In this document: positions 53,884 through 64,000 of the stretch, piece by piece
How positions within the stretch are numbered: the stretch's first letter is position 1
Layout of the letters: every line of letters starts with the position of its first letter
NCBI RefSeq assembly: GCF_009764265.1
Contig: NZ_RWIR01000065.1
Span: forward strand, 1 to 64,000
Length of the DNA stretch: 64,000 nucleotides
Source of the DNA: Pseudomonas sp. PB101
GTDB taxonomy: Bacteria; Pseudomonadota; Gammaproteobacteria; Pseudomonadales; Pseudomonadaceae
Reading direction: 5' to 3'
Program-made: the position numbers and the translations under genes
The notes under the pieces: generated by a model
The model's database searches: none
What the model saw: the letters and a program-made list of their open reading frames with translations, nothing else
Told to the model about the DNA's origin: nothing

Positions 53884-55773
53884 TTAGATTCGGAAGCTAC
53901 CCACCAACTGCTTCAACCGCGCCGCCTGCTGCTCAAGGTCCGAGCACGCGCGCAAGGTCGATTGCAGGTTTTCCACGCCCTCCTGGTTCAGCGTGTTGAT
54001 CTCGGTGATGTCGACGTTGATCGACTCCACCACGGCGGTCTGTTCTTCGGTCGCGGTGGCCACCGACTGGTTCATGCCGTCGATTTCACCGATACGCAGG
54101 GTCACGCTGTTCAGGCGTTCGCCCGCGAGGTTGGCGATTTCCACGCTGTCCTGACTGTGGCGCTGACTGTCGCTCATGGTGCTGACCGATTCCCGGGCGC
54201 CGACTTGCAGCTCCTCGATCATGGTCTGTACCTGTTGCGCCGACTCTTGCGTGCGGTGAGCCAGGTTGCGTACCTCGTCCGCCACTACGGCAAAACCACG
54301 ACCGGCTTCGCCAGCACGTGCCGCTTCGATGGCAGCGTTCAGTGCCAGCAGGTTGGTCTGCTGGGAAATGCTGGTGATCACTTCGAGAATCTGCCCGATG
54401 TTCACCGTTTTGCTGTTCAGCGATTCGATGTTGGTGCTCGATGCGCTGAGCATGCTCGACAGTTGATTCATCGCCACGATGCTGCGGTCCACCACTTGCT
54501 GGCCGTCTTCGGCCAGGCTGCGGGCATCGCTGGCCTGGCTTGAGGCCTGGGCGGCGTTGCGGGCGATTTCCTGGGCGGCGGCGCCGAGCTGGTTGATCGC
54601 CGCGGCGACGCTGCTGGTGCGCGAGGCTTGTTGGTCGGAGTTGTACATCGACGAGTTGGAAGCGGCCACTACCCGCAATGCCACTTCGTTGACCTGGCCG
54701 GTGGCCGAGGACACTTCGCGGATCGAGCCGTGAACGCGCTCCACGAAGCGGTTGAACGCGGTGCCCAGGGTGCCGAACTCGTCATTGTTCTGGATGGTCA
54801 GGCGCTTGGTCAGGTCGCCTTCGCCATCGGCGATGTCGGCCATGGCGCGGGTCATGACGTGCAACGGCTGGATCAGGATGCGGATCAGCATGCCGAGCAG
54901 GGCGATGATGATGGCCACGGCAATGAGGGTCGCAACGACCGCAGAGGTGCGGAATTCGCTGAGCATCGAGAAGGCTTTTTCCTTGTCGACCGACAGACCG
55001 ATGTACCAGTTGACCGAAGGCAGGCCCTTGATCGCAGTGAAGCTGACGATGCGGGTCTTGCCATCGACGTCCACTTCGCTGAAGCCGTTGCCGATGCGCG
55101 GGGTATCTTTGGGATACGCCTCGCTCAGGGTCTTCATCACCAGCGCCTTGTCCGGGTGAACCAGGATCTTGCCGTCGGCGCTGACCAGAAACGCGTAGCC
55201 CATGCCATCGAAGTCGCGGGCGCTGAGGGTTTCGATCAACGTCTGCAGGCTCAGGTCGCCGCCCACCACACCGACGCTCTGTCCGGCCTTTTTCGAAGCC
55301 GTGGCCATGGAGATGATCAACTGGCCGGTTGCCGCATCGATGTAGGGTTCGGTCAGGGTCGGCGTGCTGCTGCTTTCGGCGCCTTTGTACCAGGGACGAA
55401 CGCGCGGATCGAAACCGTCCGGCATCTTCGCGTCGGGACGAATGGTGAAGTGCCCGGTGGCATCGCCCAGGTAGGTCGCCATGAAGGTCGACGTCAGGGT
55501 TTTCTGCTCGAGCAGGCTGGCGACGTTGGCTTGTTCCGGGTTGATGGCGATGTTTTGCGAGAGGTTCTCGATCAACAGGATACGCCCGGTCAGCCAGGTC
55601 TGGATGTTGTTGGCCGTGACGTCGCCCATCTCGTTGAGATAGTTATCGAGGTCTTCGCGGATGGCGTTGCGCTGTAGATAGTCGTTGTACAGCGTGAATG
55701 AGGCGAAGGCGGCAATAACAATGAGAGCGGCGGCAAGCAGGATTTTATGGCTGAAACGCAGATTTTTGTTCAT
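53884..55773 (-). CDS. Methyl-accepting chemotaxis protein, Pct-type amino-acid receptor
   Basis: A 629-aa chemoreceptor. TM1 is near residues 9-31. The periplasmic double-Cache domain covers about 35-275, TM2 about 280-302, then HAMP and the signalling hairpin with its conserved tip (TNLLALNAAIEAARAGE). The ligand site keeps the amino-acid signature residues: the arginine, tryptophan and tyrosine of RVRPWYKGA, the tyrosine and aspartate of EPYIDAATG and the aspartate of GGDLSL. Length and place near purU match PctA/PctB/PctC of P. aeruginosa (amino acids, GABA) as I recall. Which of these it equals cannot be told. Confidence 0.92.
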   Translation of the reverse strand: MNKNLRFSHKILLAAALIVIAAFASFTLYNDYLQRNAIREDLDNYLNEMGDVTANNIQTWLTGRILLIENLSQNIAINPEQANVASLLEQKTLTSTFMATYLGDATGHFTIRPDAKMPDGFDPRVRPWYKGAESSSTPTLTEPYIDAATGQLIISMATASKKAGQSVGVVGGDLSLQTLIETLSARDFDGMGYAFLVSADGKILVHPDKALVMKTLSEAYPKDTPRIGNGFSEVDVDGKTRIVSFTAIKGLPSVNWYIGLSVDKEKAFSMLSEFRTSAVVATLIAVAIIIALLGMLIRILIQPLHVMTRAMADIADGEGDLTKRLTIQNNDEFGTLGTAFNRFVERVHGSIREVSSATGQVNEVALRVVAASNSSMYNSDQQASRTSSVAAAINQLGAAAQEIARNAAQASSQASDARSLAEDGQQVVDRSIVAMNQLSSMLSASSTNIESLNSKTVNIGQILEVITSISQQTNLLALNAAIEAARAGEAGRGFAVVADEVRNLAHRTQESAQQVQTMIEELQVGARESVSTMSDSQRHSQDSVEIANLAGERLNSVTLRIGEIDGMNQSVATATEEQTAVVESINVDITEINTLNQEGVENLQSTLRACSDLEQQAARLKQLVGSFRI

Positions 55774-55951
55774 GGCTTGGGGGGTCCGCTAAGGTCTTAA
55801 TGTCCAGCGCGTGCTTTTATAAAGAGGCGCGTTACGGGCAAGGTTGAAAGCAAAGTGAATTTTCCGACTCTCCTTAGGGAAATTTCCGACCAGATCGTGT
55901 CTGACTGCTTTGTCGTTATCTCTATCGGCCGTGTAGGACCAAAGATTAATC

Positions 55952-57442
55952 ATGGGTGACCAAATGCCTGATTCACTGCAACTCGTTATCGGCGCCGACC
56001 TCCAAGGGCAACCGATTGCCCAGGCCATGCGCCTGGCGAACCGCCACGGATTGATCGCGGGCGCGACCGGCACCGGTAAAACCGTCACTTTGCAACGAAT
56101 GGCCGAAGCCTTCAGCGATGCCGGCGTGGCGGTGTTCGCCGCTGACATCAAGGGAGACCTGTGCGGCCTCGGCGCCGCCGGCAACCCCCAGGGCAAGATC
56201 GCTGAACGGATCGCCGGGATGCCGTGGCTCAACCACAAGCCTCAGGCTTATCCGGTGACGCTGTGGGACATACAGGGTCAGTCCGGTCATCCTTTACGCA
56301 CAACCTTGAGTGAAATGGGGCCGCTGCTGCTGGGCAGCCTGCTCGAACTGACCGACAGCCAGCAGTCGGCGCTGTACGCCGCGTTCAAGGTGGCGGACCG
56401 CGAAGGCCTGTTGTTGCTCGATCTCAAGGACCTGAAGGCGTTACTCAATCACCTGCGGGACAATCCTGAGTTGCTGGGCGACGATGCGGCATTGATGACC
56501 ACCGGCTCCAGCCAGGCGTTGCTGCGGCGTCTGGCGATCCTGGAGCAACAGGGCGCCGAAGCCTTGTTCGGCGAGCCGGCGCTGCAACTCGAAGACATCC
56601 TCCAACCTGCGGCCGATGGTCGCGGGAGCATTCATTTGCTCGATGCCAGCCGCCTGGTGCATGAAGCGCCGAAGGTCTACGCGACGTTCCTGCTGTGGCT
56701 GCTGGCCGAGTTGTTCGAACAGTTGCCCGAGCGTGGCGATGCCGACAAACCCTTGCTGGCGCTATTCTTCGACGAGGCGCACTTGCTGTTCAACGGCACG
56801 CCGCAGGCATTGCGCGACCGTCTGGAGCAAGTCGTGAGGCTGATTCGTTCCAAAGGCGTGGGCGTGTATTTCGTCACCCAGTCGCCGGGTGACCTGCCCG
56901 ATGATGTGCTGGCGCAGTTGGGCCTGCGCGTCCAGCACGGTTTGCGTGCGTTCACCGCCAAGGAACAGAAGTCCCTGCGCGCGGTGGCCGAAGGTTTTCG
57001 GCCGAATCCGGCGTTCGATGCGTTGGCGGTGTTGACCGAACTCGGGATCGGCGAGGCGCTGGTCGGCACCCTGCAGGAAAAAGGCACGCCGGAAATGGTC
57101 CAGCGTGTGCTGGTGGCGCCACCGCAATCGCGGATCGGGCCTTTGACCGCTGCCGAGCGCACGGCGCTGATTGCCGGTTCACCGTTGCAAGGTCGTTATG
57201 ACAAGCCGATTGACCGTGAATCGGCCTATGAGGTGCTGATGGGACGCAAGGGCCTGGCGCCCGAGCCCGAAGCGGAGCAGGGCAAGCAGGAACCGAGCTT
57301 CACCGAACAGGCGGGAGAGTTCCTCGGCACTGCGGCAGGGAAGGCGCTGAAATCGGCGATGCAACAGGCGGCGAACCAGATTGGCCGGCAGTTGGTGCGC
57401 GGCTTGATGGGCTCGCTGCTGGGTGGGAAAAAACGCCGCTAG
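55952..57442 (+). CDS. HerA-like ATPase of the DUF853 (YjgR) family
   Basis: A 496-aa P-loop ATPase. Walker A is GATGTGKT near residue 37, followed by VFAADIKGDLCGL. Walker B is LLALFFDEAHLLFNG, and YFVTQSPGDLPDDVL carries a motif C-type segment. The C-terminal tail (about 60 residues) is glutamate/alanine-rich and ends in GSLLGGKKRR. HerA-like proteins pump or remodel DNA; the DUF853 branch has no firm role. The first ATG is taken; a second one four codons later also has a GGTGA upstream. Confidence 0.85.
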   Translation: MGDQMPDSLQLVIGADLQGQPIAQAMRLANRHGLIAGATGTGKTVTLQRMAEAFSDAGVAVFAADIKGDLCGLGAAGNPQGKIAERIAGMPWLNHKPQAYPVTLWDIQGQSGHPLRTTLSEMGPLLLGSLLELTDSQQSALYAAFKVADREGLLLLDLKDLKALLNHLRDNPELLGDDAALMTTGSSQALLRRLAILEQQGAEALFGEPALQLEDILQPAADGRGSIHLLDASRLVHEAPKVYATFLLWLLAELFEQLPERGDADKPLLALFFDEAHLLFNGTPQALRDRLEQVVRLIRSKGVGVYFVTQSPGDLPDDVLAQLGLRVQHGLRAFTAKEQKSLRAVAEGFRPNPAFDALAVLTELGIGEALVGTLQEKGTPEMVQRVLVAPPQSRIGPLTAAERTALIAGSPLQGRYDKPIDRESAYEVLMGRKGLAPEPEAEQGKQEPSFTEQAGEFLGTAAGKALKSAMQQAANQIGRQLVRGLMGSLLGGKKRR

Positions 57443-57461
57443 CTTGAGCGAACACAGGTAA

Positions 57462-57553
57462 ATGTGGGAGCGAGCCTGCTCGCGAATCGGTGTGTCAGGC
57501 AGCATCATTGTTGAATGTTACGCCGACTTCGCGAGCAGGCTCGCTCCCACAGG
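57462..57553. repeat. REP doublet (REPIN), GCGAGC stem type
   Basis: Inverted REPs (GGGAGCGAGCCTGCTCGCGA and TCGCGAGCAGGCTCGCTCCC) lie between the convergent HerA-like and DUF721 genes. Confidence 0.88.
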
Positions 57554-57563
57554 GGGGCGCCTA

Positions 57564-58019
57564 TCAGGTTTTGGATTTGGCGTGCGCGGCCAATCGTTCC
57601 AGCGCCGCCCGCAGGTTCGGGTCGCTGATCCCGTCGGCCGTGGCCTGAATGGTTGCGGCCGCGTCGTCCGACAGATCCATGGTGTGCCCGACTGCGCCCC
57701 GCTGGACCGTAGGCGGTTGCACCTTGAACAGGATGCGCGTCAGATTGGCGAACTCGTCGAACATCTGCAGTTGCCGTTGCAGGCGCTTCTGCTGATAGCG
57801 CAGGCGCGTTGCCCAATGGCCATCGGTGACAATCAGCAACAAACTGCCTTCGCGCCATGACGCTACATGACAATGTTCGCGGGCGGCGGGTTGCAGTTGG
57901 CTTTCGAGCAATCGTTGCAGATGACCCAGGCGTTGAGCGTGGCCAAGAATGGCCTTCAGCGGCTTGGCTTCGCGTAGTAGAACGGCAGGTACTTTGGCCG
58001 TAAGTGGGCGAAATGCCAT
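57564..58019 (-). CDS. DUF721 (DciA-like) protein
   Basis: A 151-aa basic protein with the DUF721 core (AILGHAQRLGHLQRLLESQL and SLLLIVTDGHWATRLRYQQKRLQRQL). DciA proteins load the replicative helicase DnaB in bacteria that lack DnaC. The gene is next to secA, as in P. aeruginosa, where DciA was described. The start at 58019 (MAFRPLTAKV) is preferred to longer in-frame versions that add a cysteine-rich, non-homologous leader. Confidence 0.82.
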   Translation of the reverse strand: MAFRPLTAKVPAVLLREAKPLKAILGHAQRLGHLQRLLESQLQPAAREHCHVASWREGSLLLIVTDGHWATRLRYQQKRLQRQLQMFDEFANLTRILFKVQPPTVQRGAVGHTMDLSDDAAATIQATADGISDPNLRAALERLAAHAKSKT

Positions 58020-58326
58020 GATCAGACACCTGAAGTAACAGAGGCGCCATGGTAGCAGAAAGCACCGGATGCACCCGCCCATTGCATTTGTGGGTGCTTT
58101 ACCCATTAAATCAACAACTAACTTCTGCCTTGAACGGCTTGAAGTTGAGCAAAATGCCCTTATTTAAAGTGAGCCCCGTCAAAGCGCAGTGCCAGCATCG
58201 TGGAATTTCGCCACTTTCCTCACCACCGTTTCCGGGTAGAATGCTCGTTCGCATGCGGCCATGAGGGCTGCACGGGCGACTCACGGGGCCGCCCTCCATC
58301 CCTTTAGTGTGGAAGATCCTGCCGAT
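58020..58326. other. Divergent DUF721-secA intergenic region
   Basis: 307 bp without a supported gene. It should contain both promoters. A TAGAAT (58237-58242) could be the -10 for secA, but its -35 is weak. I see no hairpin or attenuator that I can defend. Confidence 0.4.
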
Positions 58327-61062
<2,736 letters not shown>

Positions 61063-61089
61063 AACCCGTTTCAATCGCTGAAATACCCG

Positions 61090-61122
61090 CGCCGCGACCG
61101 GCTTCTGCCGTCGCGGCGTTTT
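61090..61122 (+). terminator. Rho-independent terminator of secA
   Basis: Stem CGCCGCGAC / GTCGCGGCG with an 11-nt loop, followed by TTTT. It lies 27 bp after the secA stop. Confidence 0.85.
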
Positions 61123-61184
61123 ACCATTTCGAACCACCGTTTTTCCTGAAACGGTGCTGACATCATTTATAAAGGAGCGCATTC

Positions 61185-62402
61185 ATGGCTGTTGGTCTTG
61201 GTCCTTTGCCAACGTTGCACCCGGTTGCCGGTTTTGAACTCGGTATCGCCTCGGCCGGCATCAAGCGCCCGGGGCGCAAGGATGTTGTGGTCATGCGCTG
61301 TGTCGAAGGCTCCACGGTTGCCGGCGTGTTCACCCTGAACGCCTTTTGCGCGGCACCGGTGATCCTGGCCAAGCAACGCGTGCAAGGCCCTGTGCGTTAC
61401 CTGCTGACCAATACCGGCAATGCCAACGCCGGTACCGGCGAGCCAGGCCTGGCCGCGGCCGAGCGCACTTGCGCGAAACTGGCCGAGTTGACTGGCGTCG
61501 ATGCCAGCCAGGTGCTGCCGTACTCCACCGGTGTGATCGGCGAGCCACTGCCGGTCGAGAAAATCGAGGGCGCGCTGCAAGCGGCCCTCGACGACCTGTC
61601 GATCCACAACTGGGAAGCTGCCGCCACCGGCATCATGACCACCGACACGCTGCCAAAAGGCGCCAGCCGTCAGTTCCAGCATGACGGCGTGACCATCACC
61701 GTCACCGGCATCAGCAAGGGTGCGGGCATGATTCGCCCGAACATGGCGACCATGCTCGGCTACATCGCCACCGACGCCAAAGTCTCCCGCGACGTGCTGC
61801 AAAACCTGATGCTCGACGGCGCCAACAAGTCGTTCAACCGCATCACCATCGATGGCGATACCTCGACCAACGACTGCTGCATGCTGATCGCCACCGGTCA
61901 GGCGGCTTTGCCGGAAATCACCCGCGCCGAAGGCGAGCTGTTCGCCAAGTTGAAGCAGGCGGTGTTCGAAGTGTGCATGGACGTGGCCCAGGCCATCGTG
62001 CGCGACGGCGAAGGCGCGACCAAATTCGTCACCGTTGAAGTCAACGGTGGCGGCAATCACCAGGAGTGCCTGGACGTCGGCTACACCGTGGCCCACTCGC
62101 CGCTGATCAAAACCGCGCTGTTCGCTTCCGACCCGAACTGGGGTCGTATCCTGGCCGCTGTCGGCCGTGCCGGTGTGCCGAACCTGGATGTGAGCAAGAT
62201 CGACGTGTTCCTCGGTGAAGTGTGCATCGCCAGTCGTGGCGCCCGTGCCGCGACGTACACCGAAGCCCAGGGTTCGGCGGTGATGCAGCAGGAGGAAATC
62301 ACCATCCGTATCGAATTGGGTCGCGGCGATTGCAGCGAAACCATCTGGACCACCGACCTGTCCCACGAGTACGTGAAGATCAACGCCGAGTACCGTACGT
62401 AA
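61185..62402 (+). CDS. argJ: Bifunctional glutamate N-acetyltransferase / N-acetylornithine transferase
   Basis: A 405-aa enzyme of the cyclic arginine pathway: it moves acetyl from N-acetylornithine to glutamate. The self-cleavage site is the threonine of MIRPNMATMLGYI (about residue 189), which splits the chain into alpha and beta parts. Other family marks are TNTGNANAGTGEPG and DGDTSTNDCC. The AAAGGAG ribosome-binding site fixes ATG 61185. It follows secA, as in other Pseudomonas. Confidence 0.97.
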   Translation: MAVGLGPLPTLHPVAGFELGIASAGIKRPGRKDVVVMRCVEGSTVAGVFTLNAFCAAPVILAKQRVQGPVRYLLTNTGNANAGTGEPGLAAAERTCAKLAELTGVDASQVLPYSTGVIGEPLPVEKIEGALQAALDDLSIHNWEAAATGIMTTDTLPKGASRQFQHDGVTITVTGISKGAGMIRPNMATMLGYIATDAKVSRDVLQNLMLDGANKSFNRITIDGDTSTNDCCMLIATGQAALPEITRAEGELFAKLKQAVFEVCMDVAQAIVRDGEGATKFVTVEVNGGGNHQECLDVGYTVAHSPLIKTALFASDPNWGRILAAVGRAGVPNLDVSKIDVFLGEVCIASRGARAATYTEAQGSAVMQQEEITIRIELGRGDCSETIWTTDLSHEYVKINAEYRT

Positions 62403-62415
62403 GACTGGGTCAATC

Positions 62416-62516
62416 CGATCGCGGGCAAGCCCGCTCCCACAGGGTTCTGCGTCGTACACAAAATTTGTGTTCAACCAAATCCACTGTGGGAGCTGGCTTG
62501 CCAGCGATGGCGGTCT
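62416..62516. repeat. REP doublet (REPIN) of mixed stem types
   Basis: The left REP has the stem GCGGGCAAGCCCGC, the right one GCTGGCTTGCCAGC. The two halves of this doublet therefore come from different REP subtypes, unlike most others in the window. Confidence 0.87.
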
Positions 62517-62567
62517 GTCAGTCGCTAGCTAGACTGGCCTGTCCCCCCTCATCAAAAGGTCCCGAAC

Positions 62568-63200
62568 ATGAGCCTGCACCTGATCATCGGCGACAAACTG
62601 CTTTCCTCCTGGTCCCTGCGTGGCGCCCTGGCCCTCGATCTGACCGGCGCGGCCTACACCGAAGAACTGATCAAGCTGAACCAGCCGGACACCCGCGAGC
62701 GTCTGCTCAAGCATTCGCCCACGGGCAAGGTGCCATTGCTGCAAACGTCTCGCGGCACCATCGCCGATTCACTGGCGATTGCCGAATACCTGGCCGAGCA
62801 GTTCCCCTCCGAACAACTCTGGCCGACCGACATCGCCGCCCGTGCCCAGGCCCGATCCGCCTGCGCGCAGATGCATAGCGGTTTTTTCGCCATGCGCAAT
62901 CACATGCCGTTCAACCTGAGCCACGACGCACCGCTGAATCCGGTACCGCCCGAGGTGACGGTCGATATCGAGCGCATGTTGGCGCTATGGGCTGAATGCC
63001 GCGCGGTTGCCAGTGAAAGCGGGCCGTACCTGTTTGGTCGGCTGAGCCTGGCCGATGCGTTCTTTGCACCGATCGCCGTGCGTCTGCGCACCTATCGGGT
63101 GGCACTGCCGGCCATCGATGAAGCCTATGTTGAAACCGTCTACCAATGGCCAGCCTTCAAGGCCTGGCAGAAGGCTGGACTGGAGGAGTTGGAAAAGTGA
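62568..63200 (+). CDS. Glutathione S-transferase family protein
   Basis: A 210-aa GST. The thioredoxin-like N-terminal domain starts HLIIGDKLLSSWSLRGALAL and has the cis-proline segment GKVPLLQTSRGTIADSLAIA, which binds glutathione. A helical C-terminal domain follows. It could conjugate or reduce electrophiles; the substrate is unknown. It overlaps the next gene by 4 nt (GTGA). Confidence 0.9.
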   Translation: MSLHLIIGDKLLSSWSLRGALALDLTGAAYTEELIKLNQPDTRERLLKHSPTGKVPLLQTSRGTIADSLAIAEYLAEQFPSEQLWPTDIAARAQARSACAQMHSGFFAMRNHMPFNLSHDAPLNPVPPEVTVDIERMLALWAECRAVASESGPYLFGRLSLADAFFAPIAVRLRTYRVALPAIDEAYVETVYQWPAFKAWQKAGLEELEK

Positions 63201-64000
63201 AACGAGTCCATGTCGCCGCCGCCGTCATCCGCGATGGCAGTGGCCAGATCCTGATTGCCCGTCGTGCCGACACACAGCACCAGGGCGGCCTGTGGGAGTT
63301 TCCCGGTGGCAAGGTCGAGGCCGACGAGTCGGTCGAAACCGCCCTGGCCCGTGAACTCCATGAAGAGTTGGGCATCGTGGTGGGCGCGGCGCGCCCGCTG
63401 ATCAAGATCCGCCACGATTACCCGGACAAGCAGGTGTTGCTGGATGTCTGGGAAGTCTCGGCGTTCACCGGCGAGCCCCACGGCGCCGAAGGCCAGCCAC
63501 TGGCCTGGGTCGCGCCACGTGATCTGTCGAACTACGAGTTTCCGGCGGCCAATCAGCCGATCGTCGCGGCTGCCCGATTGCCATCGCAGTACCTGATTAC
63601 CCCGGAAGATCTGGAAACCCCGGCGCTGCTGCGTGGTATTCAGAAGGCCATTGCCGGCGGCATCAAGCTGGTCCAGTTGCGCGCACCGAACGGTTACGAC
63701 CCGAAGTATCGCGACCTGGCCGTCGATGCGGCGGGTTTGTGTGCCGGCAAGGCGCAGTTGATGATCAAGGGGCCGTTTGAATGGCTGGGCGATTTCCCGT
63801 CCGCCGGTTGGCACATTACCTCGGCGCAGCTGCGCAAATACGCAGCGGCGGGTCGACCGCTACCGGCGTCGCGCTGGCTGGCGGCTTCGTGCCATAACGC
63901 GCAAGAGCTGGCGCTGGCCGAAGAGATGGGGGTGGATTTCGTGACCCTGTCGCCGGTGCAGCCGACCCTGACTCACCCTGGCGCGCAGCCGTTGGGTTGG
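63197..64000 (+). CDS. mutT: Nudix hydrolase MutT fused to a thiamine-phosphate-synthase-like domain (cut by window end)
   Basis: The first 268 codons are present. The N-terminal domain carries a complete Nudix box (GGKVEADESV then RELHEELG, residues about 37-60) and should hydrolyse 8-oxo-dGTP, lowering mutation. A C-terminal TIM-barrel like thiamine phosphate synthase begins near residue 135 (PALLRGIQKAIAGGIKLVQL) and continues past the window. The fused form is common in Pseudomonas. The GTG start overlaps the GST stop (GTGA). Confidence 0.92.
   Translation, partial: MKRVHVAAAVIRDGSGQILIARRADTQHQGGLWEFPGGKVEADESVETALARELHEELGIVVGAARPLIKIRHDYPDKQVLLDVWEVSAFTGEPHGAEGQPLAWVAPRDLSNYEFPAANQPIVAAARLPSQYLITPEDLETPALLRGIQKAIAGGIKLVQLRAPNGYDPKYRDLAVDAAGLCAGKAQLMIKGPFEWLGDFPSAGWHITSAQLRKYAAAGRPLPASRWLAASCHNAQELALAEEMGVDFVTLSPVQPTLTHPGAQPLGW

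Overview
The window reads as the chromosome of a fluorescent Pseudomonas, most likely the P. fluorescens group. GC is high, the genes are tightly packed, and an MvaT-type H-NS protein is encoded. Ten REP doublets (REPINs) of the type common in P. fluorescens genomes sit between genes. Several blocks keep a gene order that I recall from P. aeruginosa PAO1: fumarase / SadC-like cyclase / ferredoxin reductase / enoyl-CoA hydratase / pyruvate kinase; PilZ protein; RDD-SpoIIM-DUF4129-DUF4350-MoxR-DUF58; sbcB-mvaT-purU-Pct chemoreceptor; and DUF721-secA-argJ-GST-mutT. These comparisons are from memory and were not searched. I saw no tRNA, rRNA, CRISPR array, insertion sequence or phage gene.

Layout. 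1-10 kb: a catabolic and uptake unit with a divergent LysR regulator, an AruI-like 2-ketoarginine decarboxylase, a KauB-like aldehyde dehydrogenase, a polyamine-type ABC importer and a convergent AraC regulator. 10-12 kb: small redox and secreted proteins. 12-16.7 kb: an alpha-ketoglutarate-type MFS permease with a sigma-54 promoter and paired upstream palindromes, next to a DctBD/MifSR-like two-component system that probably drives it. 16.9-21.5 kb: a TcB-type insecticidal toxin subunit. 21.7-29.2 kb: the conserved fumarase to PilZ block. 29.3-40.6 kb: a second toxin segment with a small protein, a TcA N-terminal half ending in Ig-like domains, a TcA C-terminal half with channel and TcB-binding regions, and a second small protein. 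40.6-47.3 kb: a six-gene operon coupled by start/stop overlaps. 47.5-64 kb: core genes for repair, nucleoid, folate, envelope, chemotaxis, secretion and arginine synthesis.

The main discovery candidate is the Tc toxin system. Its subunits lie on both sides of a conserved core block, and no TcC (toxin-carrying) subunit is present. Three toxin transcription units each carry a 20-bp palindrome of the LuxR (lux-box) type, CTG-N10-CAG, upstream of a possible -10 element at 21-22 bp. The copy upstream of TcB is a perfect palindrome. This suggests that the scattered parts are switched on together by a LuxR-family regulator encoded elsewhere. A second regulatory find is the sigma-54 promoter with tandem activator sites in front of the alpha-ketoglutarate permease.
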